50,655 bases of DNA from Coriobacteriales bacterium (GCA_017515595.1 JAFWFL010000123.1:1-50655); one strand, 5' to 3'; numbered from the stretch's first letter, positions 42,916 to 50,655 are shown. Notes: a model not told the origin generated them from the letters alone. Numbers and translations: made by a program.

Positions 42916-43506
42916 ATGAAAAGGCATCCCGACTCCGTGAATCAAACAAAAGCTGATCTCGAAGAAGCATTTTGGCAGCTCTATGTAAAAATGCCTTTTC
43001 AAAAAATAACCGTTGCACAGGTTTCTGATCTTGCGGGGTATAACCGAGGCACCTTTTATTTACATTACGAGAGCCTTATTGAGATGCTTCAAAGCATAGA
43101 AGATGCCCTGCTCGCAGGCATGACAGACTGCGTAGAAACCTGCATGAAGCGCCTGAAAAAAGACGCGAGTAAACTCAATTGTATAGCCGCCTGTAAAGAT
43201 GTGGTGCTGTATTACGAGAAGAACAAGCGCTTTATCTCGGTGCTTTTGAGCGACCGGGGGGACCCCGCGTTTATTTCCCAGCTAAAAAATGCTTTAAAGC
43301 CGCTTTGGCGCGAGTATGTTATAAGTGCAGACAGCAAACTTGCTGAAGAAGAGATTGATTTGCTGTTGGAATACACTCTTGCCGGAACACTCTACATGAT
43401 ATCGCGCTGGCTCTCATGTCCGGGCAAAACCAGTGCCTTTGACCTTGCCCATTTGGTCTACGATTTCTCAATCAAAGACGTCCGACAAAGGTCGCAGGCT
43501 ACATAA
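42916..43506 (+). CDS. TetR/AcrR-family regulator
   Basis: 196 residues. N-terminal helix-turn-helix: LEEAFWQLYVKMPFQKITVA, QVSDLAGYNRGTFYLHYESL. The C-terminal helical domain resembles the TetR_C group with FISVLLSDRGDPAFISQLKN and LEYTLAGTLYMISRWLSCPG, often found in regulators of small-molecule export or lipid genes. Ligand unknown. AACAGGA lies before the ATG. The convergent ABC importer is a possible but unproven target. Confidence 0.88.
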   Translation: MKRHPDSVNQTKADLEEAFWQLYVKMPFQKITVAQVSDLAGYNRGTFYLHYESLIEMLQSIEDALLAGMTDCVETCMKRLKKDASKLNCIAACKDVVLYYEKNKRFISVLLSDRGDPAFISQLKNALKPLWREYVISADSKLAEEEIDLLLEYTLAGTLYMISRWLSCPGKTSAFDLAHLVYDFSIKDVRQRSQAT

Positions 43507-43511
43507 GACTT

Positions 43512-43617
43512 TTGAGCTACTGTAGTGCCGCAGATGCAAGGAAACGCTGTGCGTAGCGTACTAAACGCTACGTAAGCATAGCGTTGACGCCGCAGATGCG
43601 GTACTACAGTAGCTCAA
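43512..43617. terminator. 106-bp palindrome between convergent genes
   Basis: Outer arms TTGAGCTACTGTAGTGCCGC (43512 on) and its complement (ending 43617) pair with one mismatch; inside, ACGCT...TAGCG...CGCTACG...AGCGT allows a second hairpin. It overlaps the stop codon of the permease gene (43614-43616) and begins 6 bp past the TetR gene. Confidence 0.6.
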
Positions 43618-44357
43618 CGCCATGAGGTGAGGGATCGTTCGATAATGTCAAATATCGCATAAAGTACAATACCCAGCAGCGCCATGGCAATAATGCCGGC
43701 AAACATGCGGGGGAAGTTGACCATGGACCATGATTGCATAATGTAATAGCCAAGTCCCGTTGAGCCTGCCATTGCCTCGGCAATAAAAAGCACAGCGATT
43801 GCGGTGCCTACGCCAATGCGGAGTGAAGTAAATACGGCCGGCAACGTAGCAGGTACAATAACGTGCTTGTATTCATCCCAGGGAGAGCCGCCTAAAGAGC
43901 GTATGGCAAGAAGTGCGCTTTGAGGCACAGATCGCACGGCATCGCGAACAGCGACCAGTACCTGGAAGAATACCGTCAGAGAAATAAGTACAATTTTAGG
44001 TGCATCTGCAAGGCCAAAAAGTGCAAGAAGCACGGGGAGAAGTACAACTTTGGGAATGGGATACAAAAGGTATACAACAGGCGCAAACAGGGTATCGAGC
44101 ACAGGGGACCTGGTAAACGCTTGTGCAAGCGGGACAGCAAGCAAAGTGCCAATAAGGAGCGAAACAACTACGCGCCAGGCGCTTGTCAAAAAGTAGGGCA
44201 CAAGGGCATCAACGTTTGCGGTAAGTACCTCAACTGCAGCTATGGGCGTGGGAAGTGCGGGAGAATCTACTGCGAGGGCAGTAATCCACCAACCGGCCAC
44301 AATAAAAACGATGGCAAAAGCATAACCTGCGATTTTACGGAGAAGCGAGGATTTCAT
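43614..44357 (-). CDS. ABC importer permease, nitrate/sulfonate/taurine type
   Basis: 247 residues with six predicted helices. The SsuC/TauC-type ATPase-contact region is seen as AIRSLGGSPWDEYKHVIVPA followed by LPAVFTSLRIGVGTAIAVLF. It starts with an ATGA overlap at the end of the ATPase gene. With 44354 and 45152 it forms an importer of an organic anion; the substrate cannot be told from sequence. Confidence 0.9.
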   Translation of the reverse strand: MKSSLLRKIAGYAFAIVFIVAGWWITALAVDSPALPTPIAAVEVLTANVDALVPYFLTSAWRVVVSLLIGTLLAVPLAQAFTRSPVLDTLFAPVVYLLYPIPKVVLLPVLLALFGLADAPKIVLISLTVFFQVLVAVRDAVRSVPQSALLAIRSLGGSPWDEYKHVIVPATLPAVFTSLRIGVGTAIAVLFIAEAMAGSTGLGYYIMQSWSMVNFPRMFAGIIAMALLGIVLYAIFDIIERSLTSWR

Positions 44358-45151
44358 TTACCCTCCTTCCTAAGAGTATCGCAAGCGCCTGCTGTAAGCG
44401 CATAGCGTACCTCAAGACACTTTTGAGCGAATTGAGGGGAGTCGCGCCAAGTCTCGGTCCCCATGAGGGGGTTCTGAATATCTGCAACAACGGTTCCCGG
44501 ACGCGGACTAAAGACCACAATGCGCTCGCCCAAATAAACCGCTTCTTCTATAGAGTGCGTCACAAGCATTTGGGTATGCTTGCGTTGCTGCCACAGTTCA
44601 AGAAGGGTGTCTTGTAAAGACTCACGCAAAAGGGAGTCAATGGCCGAGAGGGGCTCGTCCATTAGCAAAAGATCAGCATCTGCGGCAAGCGCTCGTGCCA
44701 AAGCAAGTCTCTGGCGCATGCCGCCAGAGAGCTCTTTGGGATACGCATGTTCAAAACCCGCAAGGTCTACCTGTGCAAGCGCCGCCCGAGCGCGCTCTGT
44801 GGCTTCATGTTTGGGTATCTTTTGTACAATGAGGCCCAGACTTGCATTCTGCAATACCGTTTTCCAGGGCAAAAGTCCCAAATCCTGGGGGATAAAAGCC
44901 GTGGTTTGCCGGGGCTTCTCAATTGCGGAGCCATTTATAAGCACGTTGCCTTCTGTGGGAGCCAAAAGTCCCGCTGCCATATGTAAGGTGGTGGACTTTC
45001 CGCACCCGGAGGGTCCAATCAGCGCAACAGATTCTCCGGCGCCAATAGACAAACTCACATCATGGCATGCCGAGACATGCTCAGATCCGCTTGTATAGGT
45101 AACGCTTGCATGGGCAAATTCTACGCATGCCCCCGGGTTTTGTGTACTCAT
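44354..45151 (-). CDS. ABC importer ATPase, nitrate/sulfonate/taurine type
   Basis: 265 residues. Walker A GPSGCGKSTT, Q-loop TTAFIPQDLGLLPWKTVLQN, signature LSGGMRQRLALARAL, Walker B LLLMDEPLSAIDS, switch His LVTHSIEEAVYLGERIVV. Its ATG follows the stop codon of the binding-protein gene with no gap. Confidence 0.92.
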   Translation of the reverse strand: MSTQNPGACVEFAHASVTYTSGSEHVSACHDVSLSIGAGESVALIGPSGCGKSTTLHMAAGLLAPTEGNVLINGSAIEKPRQTTAFIPQDLGLLPWKTVLQNASLGLIVQKIPKHEATERARAALAQVDLAGFEHAYPKELSGGMRQRLALARALAADADLLLMDEPLSAIDSLLRESLQDTLLELWQQRKHTQMLVTHSIEEAVYLGERIVVFSPRPGTVVADIQNPLMGTETWRDSPQFAQKCLEVRYALTAGACDTLRKEGK

Positions 45152-46150
45152 TTACTTGGCCGAGAAGGTGCCGTCAGATTCATGATATTCAAGCGGTTTG
45201 GCGAGATAGCCTTTTTGCTCCATCCATGCAAGCACGGGGTCAACCATTACAGAAGTTGGCAGCTGTGCTTTGGGATATGTGCTGATGGGGTATGTTTCGG
45301 CAATTTCCTGGGGGAGGTTGGCATGCTCTATGAGAACAGCGCGGTACTTCTCGGGTTCGGTATTTATTAAATCTGCTGCTCTGTCCCAAATCTCCTGTAA
45401 TGCGGCAATTTGCTTTTGGCCGGTTTCATCCTGAGCGTATTTGTTACGGGCGATCATGACTGATTGCGAAATGTTGTCGCCGGTAGTGTCGTCAGCAATG
45501 AGCTTACATCCGTTGGCTTCGCCCAGTGCAAGAAGGGTTCCGGGGAGTGCGGCGGCGGCCACGTCTCCTGACAGCATGGCTTGGTAGCGTACCGGCAGTT
45601 TTTGCAGTTCTTCGACAATAATCTCGTTTGCAGGGATGCCGGCGGCTTCCATAAGCTTGTCCATAACATATTCAAGAATGGTATTGCTGCCTACTCCAAT
45701 GGGAACTCCTGCAAGGTCTTTGAGTTCCTGAACTTCGCTCTGCGGTCCCGCCATGATGCCAAAACGGCCCTGGCTTGCGTCAGTACCCAGTGTGACCCAA
45801 ATCATCTTTACATCGACTCCGCCCGCAAACATACCGGCTGTGACCATAATGTCTGTCATTGCGATATCTACTTCGCCTGAAGATACGCCGGCAATGAGCT
45901 CGGTTGCAGATTGGAAGGGGACAATGCTTACGTTCAGGCCGTTTTGCGCGAACAGATCCTCAGACTCGGCTACCCAAAACGGCAGAATGTCCTCGGTAGC
46001 GAGCGTACCAACACTAATCTGCCGCGAGAGGTCTGCACCAGTTTGAGCCGTAGTATCCGAGGCATCATTCTGGCTGCAACCGCTCAAAGCAGCCAGGCAG
46101 GCAACTGATGCAAGATATAAAAATGTACGACGGTTGACATGCTTTGCCAT
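45152..46150 (-). CDS. ABC importer substrate-binding lipoprotein, NMT1/SsuA type
   Basis: 332 residues. Lipoprotein signal with lipobox ALSGC (Cys about 25), preceded by a twin-arginine-like NRRTFLYLAS. Mature domain: ISVGTLATEDILPFWVAESE, LFAQNGLNVSIVPFQSATEL, GEVDIAMTDIMVTAGMFAGG, and GVGSNTILEYVMDKLMEAAG. Related proteins bind sulfonates, taurine, nitrate or pyrimidine precursors. First gene of the importer operon; the LuxR gene at 46248 lies immediately upstream on the same strand and might regulate it. Confidence 0.88.
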   Translation of the reverse strand: MAKHVNRRTFLYLASVACLAALSGCSQNDASDTTAQTGADLSRQISVGTLATEDILPFWVAESEDLFAQNGLNVSIVPFQSATELIAGVSSGEVDIAMTDIMVTAGMFAGGVDVKMIWVTLGTDASQGRFGIMAGPQSEVQELKDLAGVPIGVGSNTILEYVMDKLMEAAGIPANEIIVEELQKLPVRYQAMLSGDVAAAALPGTLLALGEANGCKLIADDTTGDNISQSVMIARNKYAQDETGQKQIAALQEIWDRAADLINTEPEKYRAVLIEHANLPQEIAETYPISTYPKAQLPTSVMVDPVLAWMEQKGYLAKPLEYHESDGTFSAK

Positions 46151-46218
46151 AAAAGCTCCTCAAGAAGAATAGAGATCACAAGTATTGCTAAGCATAAACG
46201 CCAACCTTGTAATACGTC

Positions 46219-46247
46219 AATCAACAATTCGGGTGAGATTGTTGATT
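46219..46247 (-). terminator. Terminator of the 46248-47804 LuxR gene
   Basis: A 10-bp perfect stem AATCAACAAT with its complement and a 9-base loop, directly adjoining the TAA of the LuxR gene. It separates that gene from the importer operon. Confidence 0.55.
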
Positions 46248-47804
46248 TTAATCTTTAAGTGAGTTAGTGATCTCTATGAGCTGGTCTTTGGTGTGGATGC
46301 CAAGCTTGCGATATGCAGATTTGATTTGGCTTTGAGCTGCGGCGGTGGTAATGCCAAGAGCCTCTGATACCTTTGCGAGACTAAAACCTCTCGCATAGGT
46401 TGCCGCAACAGTGGCTTCGCGCGGCGTGAGGTTATAGAGATCAATAAGCGCATTCTCAATGCGGTTCTCGTCAGAGACGGCGGTACTTGGCGTTGTCTCC
46501 GGTGCGGGGGGCACTGGCTGCGTGGTGTGCTGGCTGCCTGAGGGTATCCAGTCATTTGCGGGGATGGACATATTATGGCGGCCCACAAATACCATGATCA
46601 TACCGCACGCTACGGTAATAATTGCCACCAAGCCAAAGATTGAGATCAGCACAAGCGTATGGGGAGAGGCGGCTCCATTACCCAGATATCCTGTTGCCAA
46701 GAGCGGAACAATCACATAGCTTGTGAGCCAGGATAATCCCTCAACAATAGCTTCACAAATAAGGAACAAGGGCACATAAGGAACATCGCTGCGGTAAGCA
46801 TAATCGCACAAAAGCATCCAAAAGAGCAGGCCGAGCATTGATCTCGCAATGACGGCAGTGCTCCCGCCCAGATCTATAAAGTCCTGTGTATAAAGCAAAA
46901 ATACGCCAAATATAAAAAGGACCGAGAAGCCAATCCAGCAACCAAGGACCAAAGAAGGGGTACCCACATCTTTATTATTGCGATTTATAAAAACATAAAT
47001 GCAGCAAATAGCCAGCAGGCTGCAGGCTATGGGGATTGATAACGTGTGACGTATAGATGGAGACGGACCAATAATATCAAAGACGCCGCGAATAATGCTG
47101 CCGGTCAAAAGGAATGCAATGAACAGCAACAGCGTAGGGTTGGCAAGCAGGCGCAGGCTTAATGAGCGCTTGGAAGACGCAGAGTTGTCAGAAGCGGGTG
47201 TCTCAGCAAAAAACCAGCATATTGCTGATCCAAACGGTACGAGAGCCGTTATGGCAACTTCCCATATAGTTTCGGCATAACCGGTGGTTTGGAACATTAA
47301 CAAGCTGAGCACATACGATGCCGCAATAACAATGATCTCCTGGGCGCCAAATTTCTTGGAGAAGAAATTTGCCCACATAAGCAGTGCCAACAGGTACCCA
47401 AAAGCAACCATAAAAGCAGATGCCCATTCGCAGATATACCACGACCCACTCGATTGCTCAAAGAACCCGTTGCGCATTGCTATTGCAAGGATTACTCCCG
47501 CTGAACCTATGAACGATAAGAGTGTAGAAATAATCCTCTCATGATCCAAAAAGTCTTCGATTTTAAACCAAAGATTGATTCCGATAAAAATGAGGAGAAA
47601 TAGTGCAATTAAAAACGGCGTCTGGAGCGGTAAAGAAATCGATCCAAAATTCATAATTTGATTACGCGGATACAGGATCATAAAGAAGTTTTGATAGCGC
47701 ATGAATGCCCAAAAACAAGCCATGCCCAATAAAGGAAAACCTATGCTGCGGACGCCTTTTTTAACTACTGACATGGCAGTTTGTTGTTGCACTCTCGACC
47801 TCAT
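46248..47804 (-). CDS. Membrane-anchored LuxR-family regulator
   Basis: 518 residues from ATG 47804 (GGGGTGA just upstream; ATG 47774 is an alternative). About 12 hydrophobic helices lie between residues 17 and 420, with a Thr/Pro-rich linker around 425-455. The C-terminal helix-turn-helix is YNLTPREATVAATYARGFSL, then LGITTAAAQSQIKSAYRKLG. It is followed by an ABC importer on the same strand and is divergent from the exported OYE-type enzyme at 48329, either of which could be its target. Confidence 0.85.
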   Translation of the reverse strand: MRSRVQQQTAMSVVKKGVRSIGFPLLGMACFWAFMRYQNFFMILYPRNQIMNFGSISLPLQTPFLIALFLLIFIGINLWFKIEDFLDHERIISTLLSFIGSAGVILAIAMRNGFFEQSSGSWYICEWASAFMVAFGYLLALLMWANFFSKKFGAQEIIVIAASYVLSLLMFQTTGYAETIWEVAITALVPFGSAICWFFAETPASDNSASSKRSLSLRLLANPTLLLFIAFLLTGSIIRGVFDIIGPSPSIRHTLSIPIACSLLAICCIYVFINRNNKDVGTPSLVLGCWIGFSVLFIFGVFLLYTQDFIDLGGSTAVIARSMLGLLFWMLLCDYAYRSDVPYVPLFLICEAIVEGLSWLTSYVIVPLLATGYLGNGAASPHTLVLISIFGLVAIITVACGMIMVFVGRHNMSIPANDWIPSGSQHTTQPVPPAPETTPSTAVSDENRIENALIDLYNLTPREATVAATYARGFSLAKVSEALGITTAAAQSQIKSAYRKLGIHTKDQLIEITNSLKD

Positions 47805-47811
47805 TCACCCC

Positions 47812-47830
47812 AAAAGCGCGATGCGCTTTT
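47812..47830 (-). promoter_or_regulatory. Hairpin next to the LuxR start codon
   Basis: AAAAGCGC-GAT-GCGCTTTT (8-bp stem) ends 8 bp before the ATG at 47804, with GGGGTGA between. In the mRNA it would lie against the ribosome-binding site and could limit translation. Confidence 0.35.
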
Positions 47831-47930
47831 TCTAACCAATATTGCTGTACTGCGCAATGCCATATTTTATGTCATTGAAGACACAAATAAAAGACCACAT
47901 ATTTCTTGTCTCTAAACCGCCCACTAAACG

Positions 47931-48328
47931 GCTAAGCTTATGCAACTGTAAGCTGCATGCCCAAAAGGATTCAGCTTAGGGAAACAGTGTCTGGTCATTG
48001 TCTTCCCAGTACCCTTTTGGATTCCCTGTTTGTTTATACTCTCTCCACTCCCTCCGCGCAAGCAGGGAATCCAAGAAAGCTTACGGTGCATCTAACACTC
48101 TGCATAGCTTTAAGGTTGCTATGCCCAATGTACTTGCACAGGCTAAATAGAATATAATTTGATTTTTAAGAGGTGCAAGTCCGTGAATGGGCTTGCTACC
48201 CTTTAAAAATATTGCTATGATGGAAAAAGAGCGGAACAAAGGCACTTAACTACCCCTTTCGAGAGTGCCGGTCCCCCGCTCTTTTTCCGTATTTAGTTTA
48301 GTCAGCAAGTCGTGGAGAGGAAGTTTTT
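47931..48328 (+). promoter_or_regulatory. Structured leader of the exported OYE-type gene
   Basis: This 524-bp gene-free gap holds several dyads: TTGGATTCCCTG near 48016-48030 with its inverted copy at 48059-48074; GCATAGC-N9-GCTATGC at 48102-48124; a perfect TATAAT near 48150; GCAAGTCC/GGGCTTGC at about 48174-48199; and a 13-bp stem GGAAAAAGAGCGG/CCGCTCTTTTTCC at 48222-48288 enclosing GGCACT/AGTGCC. The last looks like a leader terminator or attenuator ahead of the gene. No known riboswitch class was recognised. Confidence 0.45.
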
Positions 48329-50518
48329 ATGTCACAAGCAACTATGACACGTCGTGAGCTTATTGAGACCGCAGCAATCGCCGGTGGCGGCATCGCAGCT
48401 CTTCATATGGCATCACAGGCAACTCCTGCTGTTGCAGCAGAGGCTGCAGCTCTCAACCCCCAGGATGAGGATTACACCAGCTATACCGTTGACGTAGCTC
48501 CGCTTTTTGAGCCGCTTCAGGTTGGCGACCTCACCTTCCGTAACCGTTTTGTTAAGAGCCCTGCCGGTTCCGACACCCTCTTCCGCAATGAAGTTAACGA
48601 GACCCACGTTCTCAACGAGGGCTTCCTTACCTACTATGAGAACTTCGCAAAGGGTGGCGCTGCAGCCGTCTTTATGGAGACCGCTATCAGCTGGTTTGTA
48701 AGCTATGGTATCAAGGAAGGCGAAGCCTATCATAACGGTTGGCTCTTCACCCAGGAAGCTCCTGTTCATGAGCTCCTTGCTCCTCTCTGCGAGCGCATCC
48801 ACAAGCATGGCGCATATGCCGGCATCCAGCTTGCTAACCCGAGCGTTGGCGACCTCAATGAGGCAACCAAGGAATTGTTTGCACAGGGCCAGGATATGGC
48901 AGTTGAGCTTTGCCAAGAGTATCAGAAGGCCGGTTTTGACCTCATCGAGATTCACTCCTCCGCAACTCAGTGGATCAAGAACCTCCTTTCTGCACGCTTC
49001 AACAAGCGTGAGGACGAGTATGGTCCCCAGAGCGTTGAGAACCGCACCCGCTTTACCTGCGAGTTAATCCAGAAGATCAAGGCCGCCTGCCCCGGCATCA
49101 CCATCCAGGTTCTTATGGACGGCGTTGAGGACTGCGACTCACTCATCGGCGACAACGACGCTTACATCACCATTGAGGACAGCGTTGCAAACGCCAAGGC
49201 ATTTGAGGCTGCCGGCGCTGACACCATTTACCTCCGTCTCTCCGTACCGGGCAAGCATGTTTCGCAGTTCGCTCCGGATCTTATGTTCTCTGGTTACAAG
49301 TGCGAAGGTGTTACCGGCTTTGGTACCCGCTTTGACTTCTCACAGCACTTTGGCGGCATGGTACAGAGCGAGTACTCCGGCACCGCTATGCTTCTCAAGT
49401 GCGCTGCTGAGTTCAAGAAGAACCTCAGCATCCCGGTTTCTGCCGCCGGCTGCATGGATGCCCGCCTTGCTCCCGACCTGCTTACCAACGCTGTTGTTGA
49501 TGGCAAGATCGACTACTTCATGATGACCCGTGCTCTCACCGTTGACCCCGAGCTTCCCAACAAGCTCCAGGCCGGTCTCCGCGACGAGATCGCTCCTTGC
49601 TGCCACTGCCTGCATTGCCACAACAAGGGCGGCAACGCACTTTACACCCGCGACGGTGGCGCAGAGTACTGCCGTGTTAACGCCAGGACCCAGCTTGCCT
49701 TCACCGATCAAATGCCCGAGGGTTATGAGTACATTCCTGCCGAGACACCCAAGAAGGTTGTTGTTGTTGGTGCCGGTCCTGCCGGTCTCGAGGCTGCACG
49801 TGTTGCTGCTATGCGCGGCCACACCGTTACCCTCTTTGAGAAGGACGCCCAGGTTGGCGGTCTTGTCCGCACCGCTCATGCATTCAAGGGCGAGCACGAG
49901 CGCCTTGGCGACCTCATCGATTACCTCGCACATCAGCAGGAAGTATATGGCGTTAACGTTGTAACCGGTACCGAGGCAACTCCTGAGATCATCGCAGCCG
50001 AAGAGCCCGATGTTGTTATCATTGCAACCGGTGGCAAGCGTGAGAGCAAGCTTGAAGGCGCAATCCCGTTCGACGAGATCGCAACCGCCGACCTTGGCGA
50101 GCGCGTCATCATCCTCGGCGCCGGCGCACAGGCCATTGACGCAACCCTTTGGCTCCAGGCCCAGGGCAAGAAGGTTCAGATTGTTCATGCTGATCCTGCA
50201 AGCGAAGTTGGCAAAGAGCAGTCCATGTGGGTACGCACCTATGTTATCCCGCAGATCACCTCACAGGGCACCAAGATTTGGAACGACTGCACCGTTGACG
50301 GTCTTTCTGAGGAAGGCCTTGCCATCACCATGAAGTGGGGCGTACAGAAGGTTCTGCCGTGCGACTCCGTTGTTGAGATTTACGACATGGTTCCCAACAC
50401 CGAGCTTGCCGACGCACTTGCCGACAAGTATGAGGTCTACACCATTGGCGACGCTGCCAGCCCGTGGAACATTGGTCTTGCCATCCGCAGCGGTAACCTC
50501 ACTGCCCGCAAGTTCTAA
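48329..50518 (+). CDS. Tat-exported OYE-type Fe-S flavoprotein reductase
   Basis: 729 residues, GGAGAGGAAG before the ATG. Twin-arginine-type signal MTRRELIETAAIAGGGIAAL ending near AVAAEA. Then an Old Yellow Enzyme barrel (about 55-420: LFEPLQVGDLTFRNRFVKSP, AGIQLANPSVGDL, IEIHSSATQWIKNLLSARFN). A cysteine cluster CCHCLHCHNKGG...YC near 430-455 holds the expected 4Fe-4S cluster. The FAD/NAD(P) domain starts KKVVVVGAGPAGLEAARVAA and includes VIIATGGKRESKL, ILGAGAQAIDATLWL and YTIGDAASPWNIGLAI. Relatives (2,4-dienoyl-CoA reductase, BaiCD/BaiH, trimethylamine dehydrogenase) are cytoplasmic, so export is unusual. The usual OYE HGAHGYL motif is replaced by IHSSATQ. Substrate unknown. Confidence 0.87.
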   Translation: MSQATMTRRELIETAAIAGGGIAALHMASQATPAVAAEAAALNPQDEDYTSYTVDVAPLFEPLQVGDLTFRNRFVKSPAGSDTLFRNEVNETHVLNEGFLTYYENFAKGGAAAVFMETAISWFVSYGIKEGEAYHNGWLFTQEAPVHELLAPLCERIHKHGAYAGIQLANPSVGDLNEATKELFAQGQDMAVELCQEYQKAGFDLIEIHSSATQWIKNLLSARFNKREDEYGPQSVENRTRFTCELIQKIKAACPGITIQVLMDGVEDCDSLIGDNDAYITIEDSVANAKAFEAAGADTIYLRLSVPGKHVSQFAPDLMFSGYKCEGVTGFGTRFDFSQHFGGMVQSEYSGTAMLLKCAAEFKKNLSIPVSAAGCMDARLAPDLLTNAVVDGKIDYFMMTRALTVDPELPNKLQAGLRDEIAPCCHCLHCHNKGGNALYTRDGGAEYCRVNARTQLAFTDQMPEGYEYIPAETPKKVVVVGAGPAGLEAARVAAMRGHTVTLFEKDAQVGGLVRTAHAFKGEHERLGDLIDYLAHQQEVYGVNVVTGTEATPEIIAAEEPDVVIIATGGKRESKLEGAIPFDEIATADLGERVIILGAGAQAIDATLWLQAQGKKVQIVHADPASEVGKEQSMWVRTYVIPQITSQGTKIWNDCTVDGLSEEGLAITMKWGVQKVLPCDSVVEIYDMVPNTELADALADKYEVYTIGDAASPWNIGLAIRSGNLTARKF

Positions 50519-50556
50519 GTCTTCTTTAAGACATAGTTTTCTGATCTAGTTATTGG

Positions 50557-50593
50557 GAACTCCGCTTGTACACGCTGTGTATAAGCGGAGTTC
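50557..50593 (+). terminator. Terminator of the OYE-type gene
   Basis: Stem GAACTCCGCTT/AAGCGGAGTTC (11 bp perfect) with an extra inner GTACAC/GTGTAT pairing, followed by TTTAA, 38 bp after the stop. Confidence 0.75.
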
Positions 50594-50598
50594 TTTAA

Positions 50599-50655
50599 TG
50601 TAACAAGGGACGCGCCTTTTTTTACATTTTAACAAAAGGCGCGTCCCTTGTTACA
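50599..50655. terminator. Long perfect hairpin at the window end
   Basis: A 22-bp perfect stem (50599-50620 with 50634-50655; core AGGGACGCGCCTTTT) and a 13-base loop. The arm shares ACAAAAGG-GCGTCC with the hairpins at 1571 and 16153. The tail lies beyond the window. Confidence 0.7.

Noticed and set aside
49340-50188. A long minus-strand frame opposite the OYE-type gene
   Set aside because: Shadow of a strongly biased coding sequence; the plus-strand protein has clear motifs throughout.
1-50655. CRISPR array, tRNA or rRNA genes
   Set aside because: No regularly spaced direct repeats and no cloverleaf or rRNA core sequences were noticed, including the dnaX upstream region where small RNAs sometimes lie.
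1-50655. Reading the CCGAGAA motif as a Chi or KOPS-like site
   Set aside because: The hand count gives about equal numbers in both orientations, whereas those sites are skewed along the replichore.

Overview
The window looks like a chromosomal segment of an anaerobic actinobacterium of class Coriobacteriia, most likely family Eggerthellaceae (a Slackia/Cryptobacterium-like organism; the genus is a guess). The main evidence is four large membrane-anchored LuxR-type regulators (about 12 helices plus a C-terminal helix-turn-helix), several Tat-exported FAD-dependent reductases, and a periplasmic multiheme cytochrome c. That combination is typical of these respiratory-reductase-rich gut and oral anaerobes. 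Base composition looks close to 50% GC by eye; it was not computed.

Layout. 1-1350 is the degraded end of a phage-like element (minus-strand operon of small proteins). 1347-6036 holds a broken and an intact copy of a V8-like serine protease and two membrane LuxR regulators. The second regulator is divergent from a Tat-exported flavoprotein reductase (6266-7891). 8211-10719 carries PspA, a yjdF gene with its riboswitch, and a VanY-type carboxypeptidase. 10867-13005 is a large FMN/FAD reductase. 13451-16131 is a polar amino-acid ABC importer. 16334-20100 contains TrmO, an acetyltransferase and an ABC-2 exporter. 20100-29100 is an accessory zone with VanZ, an XRE regulator, an AAA ATPase, a YefM/YoeB toxin-antitoxin pair, a group II intron remnant, a six-heme cytochrome, gene fragments and many dispersed repeats. 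29093-31465 is a further flavoprotein reductase and an acetyltransferase. 31753-42876 is mostly housekeeping: purF, an MBL hydrolase, a pfkB kinase, paaK, then aroK-recR-ybaB-dnaX (minus strand) and a sirtuin. 42916-47804 is a TetR regulator, a nitrate/sulfonate/taurine-type ABC importer and a fourth membrane LuxR. 48329-50518 is a Tat-exported Old-Yellow-Enzyme/FAD fusion.

How the genes fit together (inference). Exported flavoproteins probably receive electrons from periplasmic cytochrome and reduce organic electron acceptors. Adjacent LuxR membrane regulators probably sense the substrates. The only intact cytochrome gene sits beside a truncated reductase and has a decayed second copy 4 kb away, so reductase modules appear to turn over by duplication and deletion.

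The strongest unexplained signal is in the DNA itself. A short motif, GCCGAGAA(A/G)CC, or its complement, recurs about 40 times by hand count, in coding sequence in several frames, in terminators and in the centre of dispersed palindromes. Three intergenic palindromes are each exactly 119 bp. There is also a 208-bp nested palindrome, a 185-bp inverted-repeat element and two further dispersed repeat families. No tRNA, rRNA or CRISPR array was seen.
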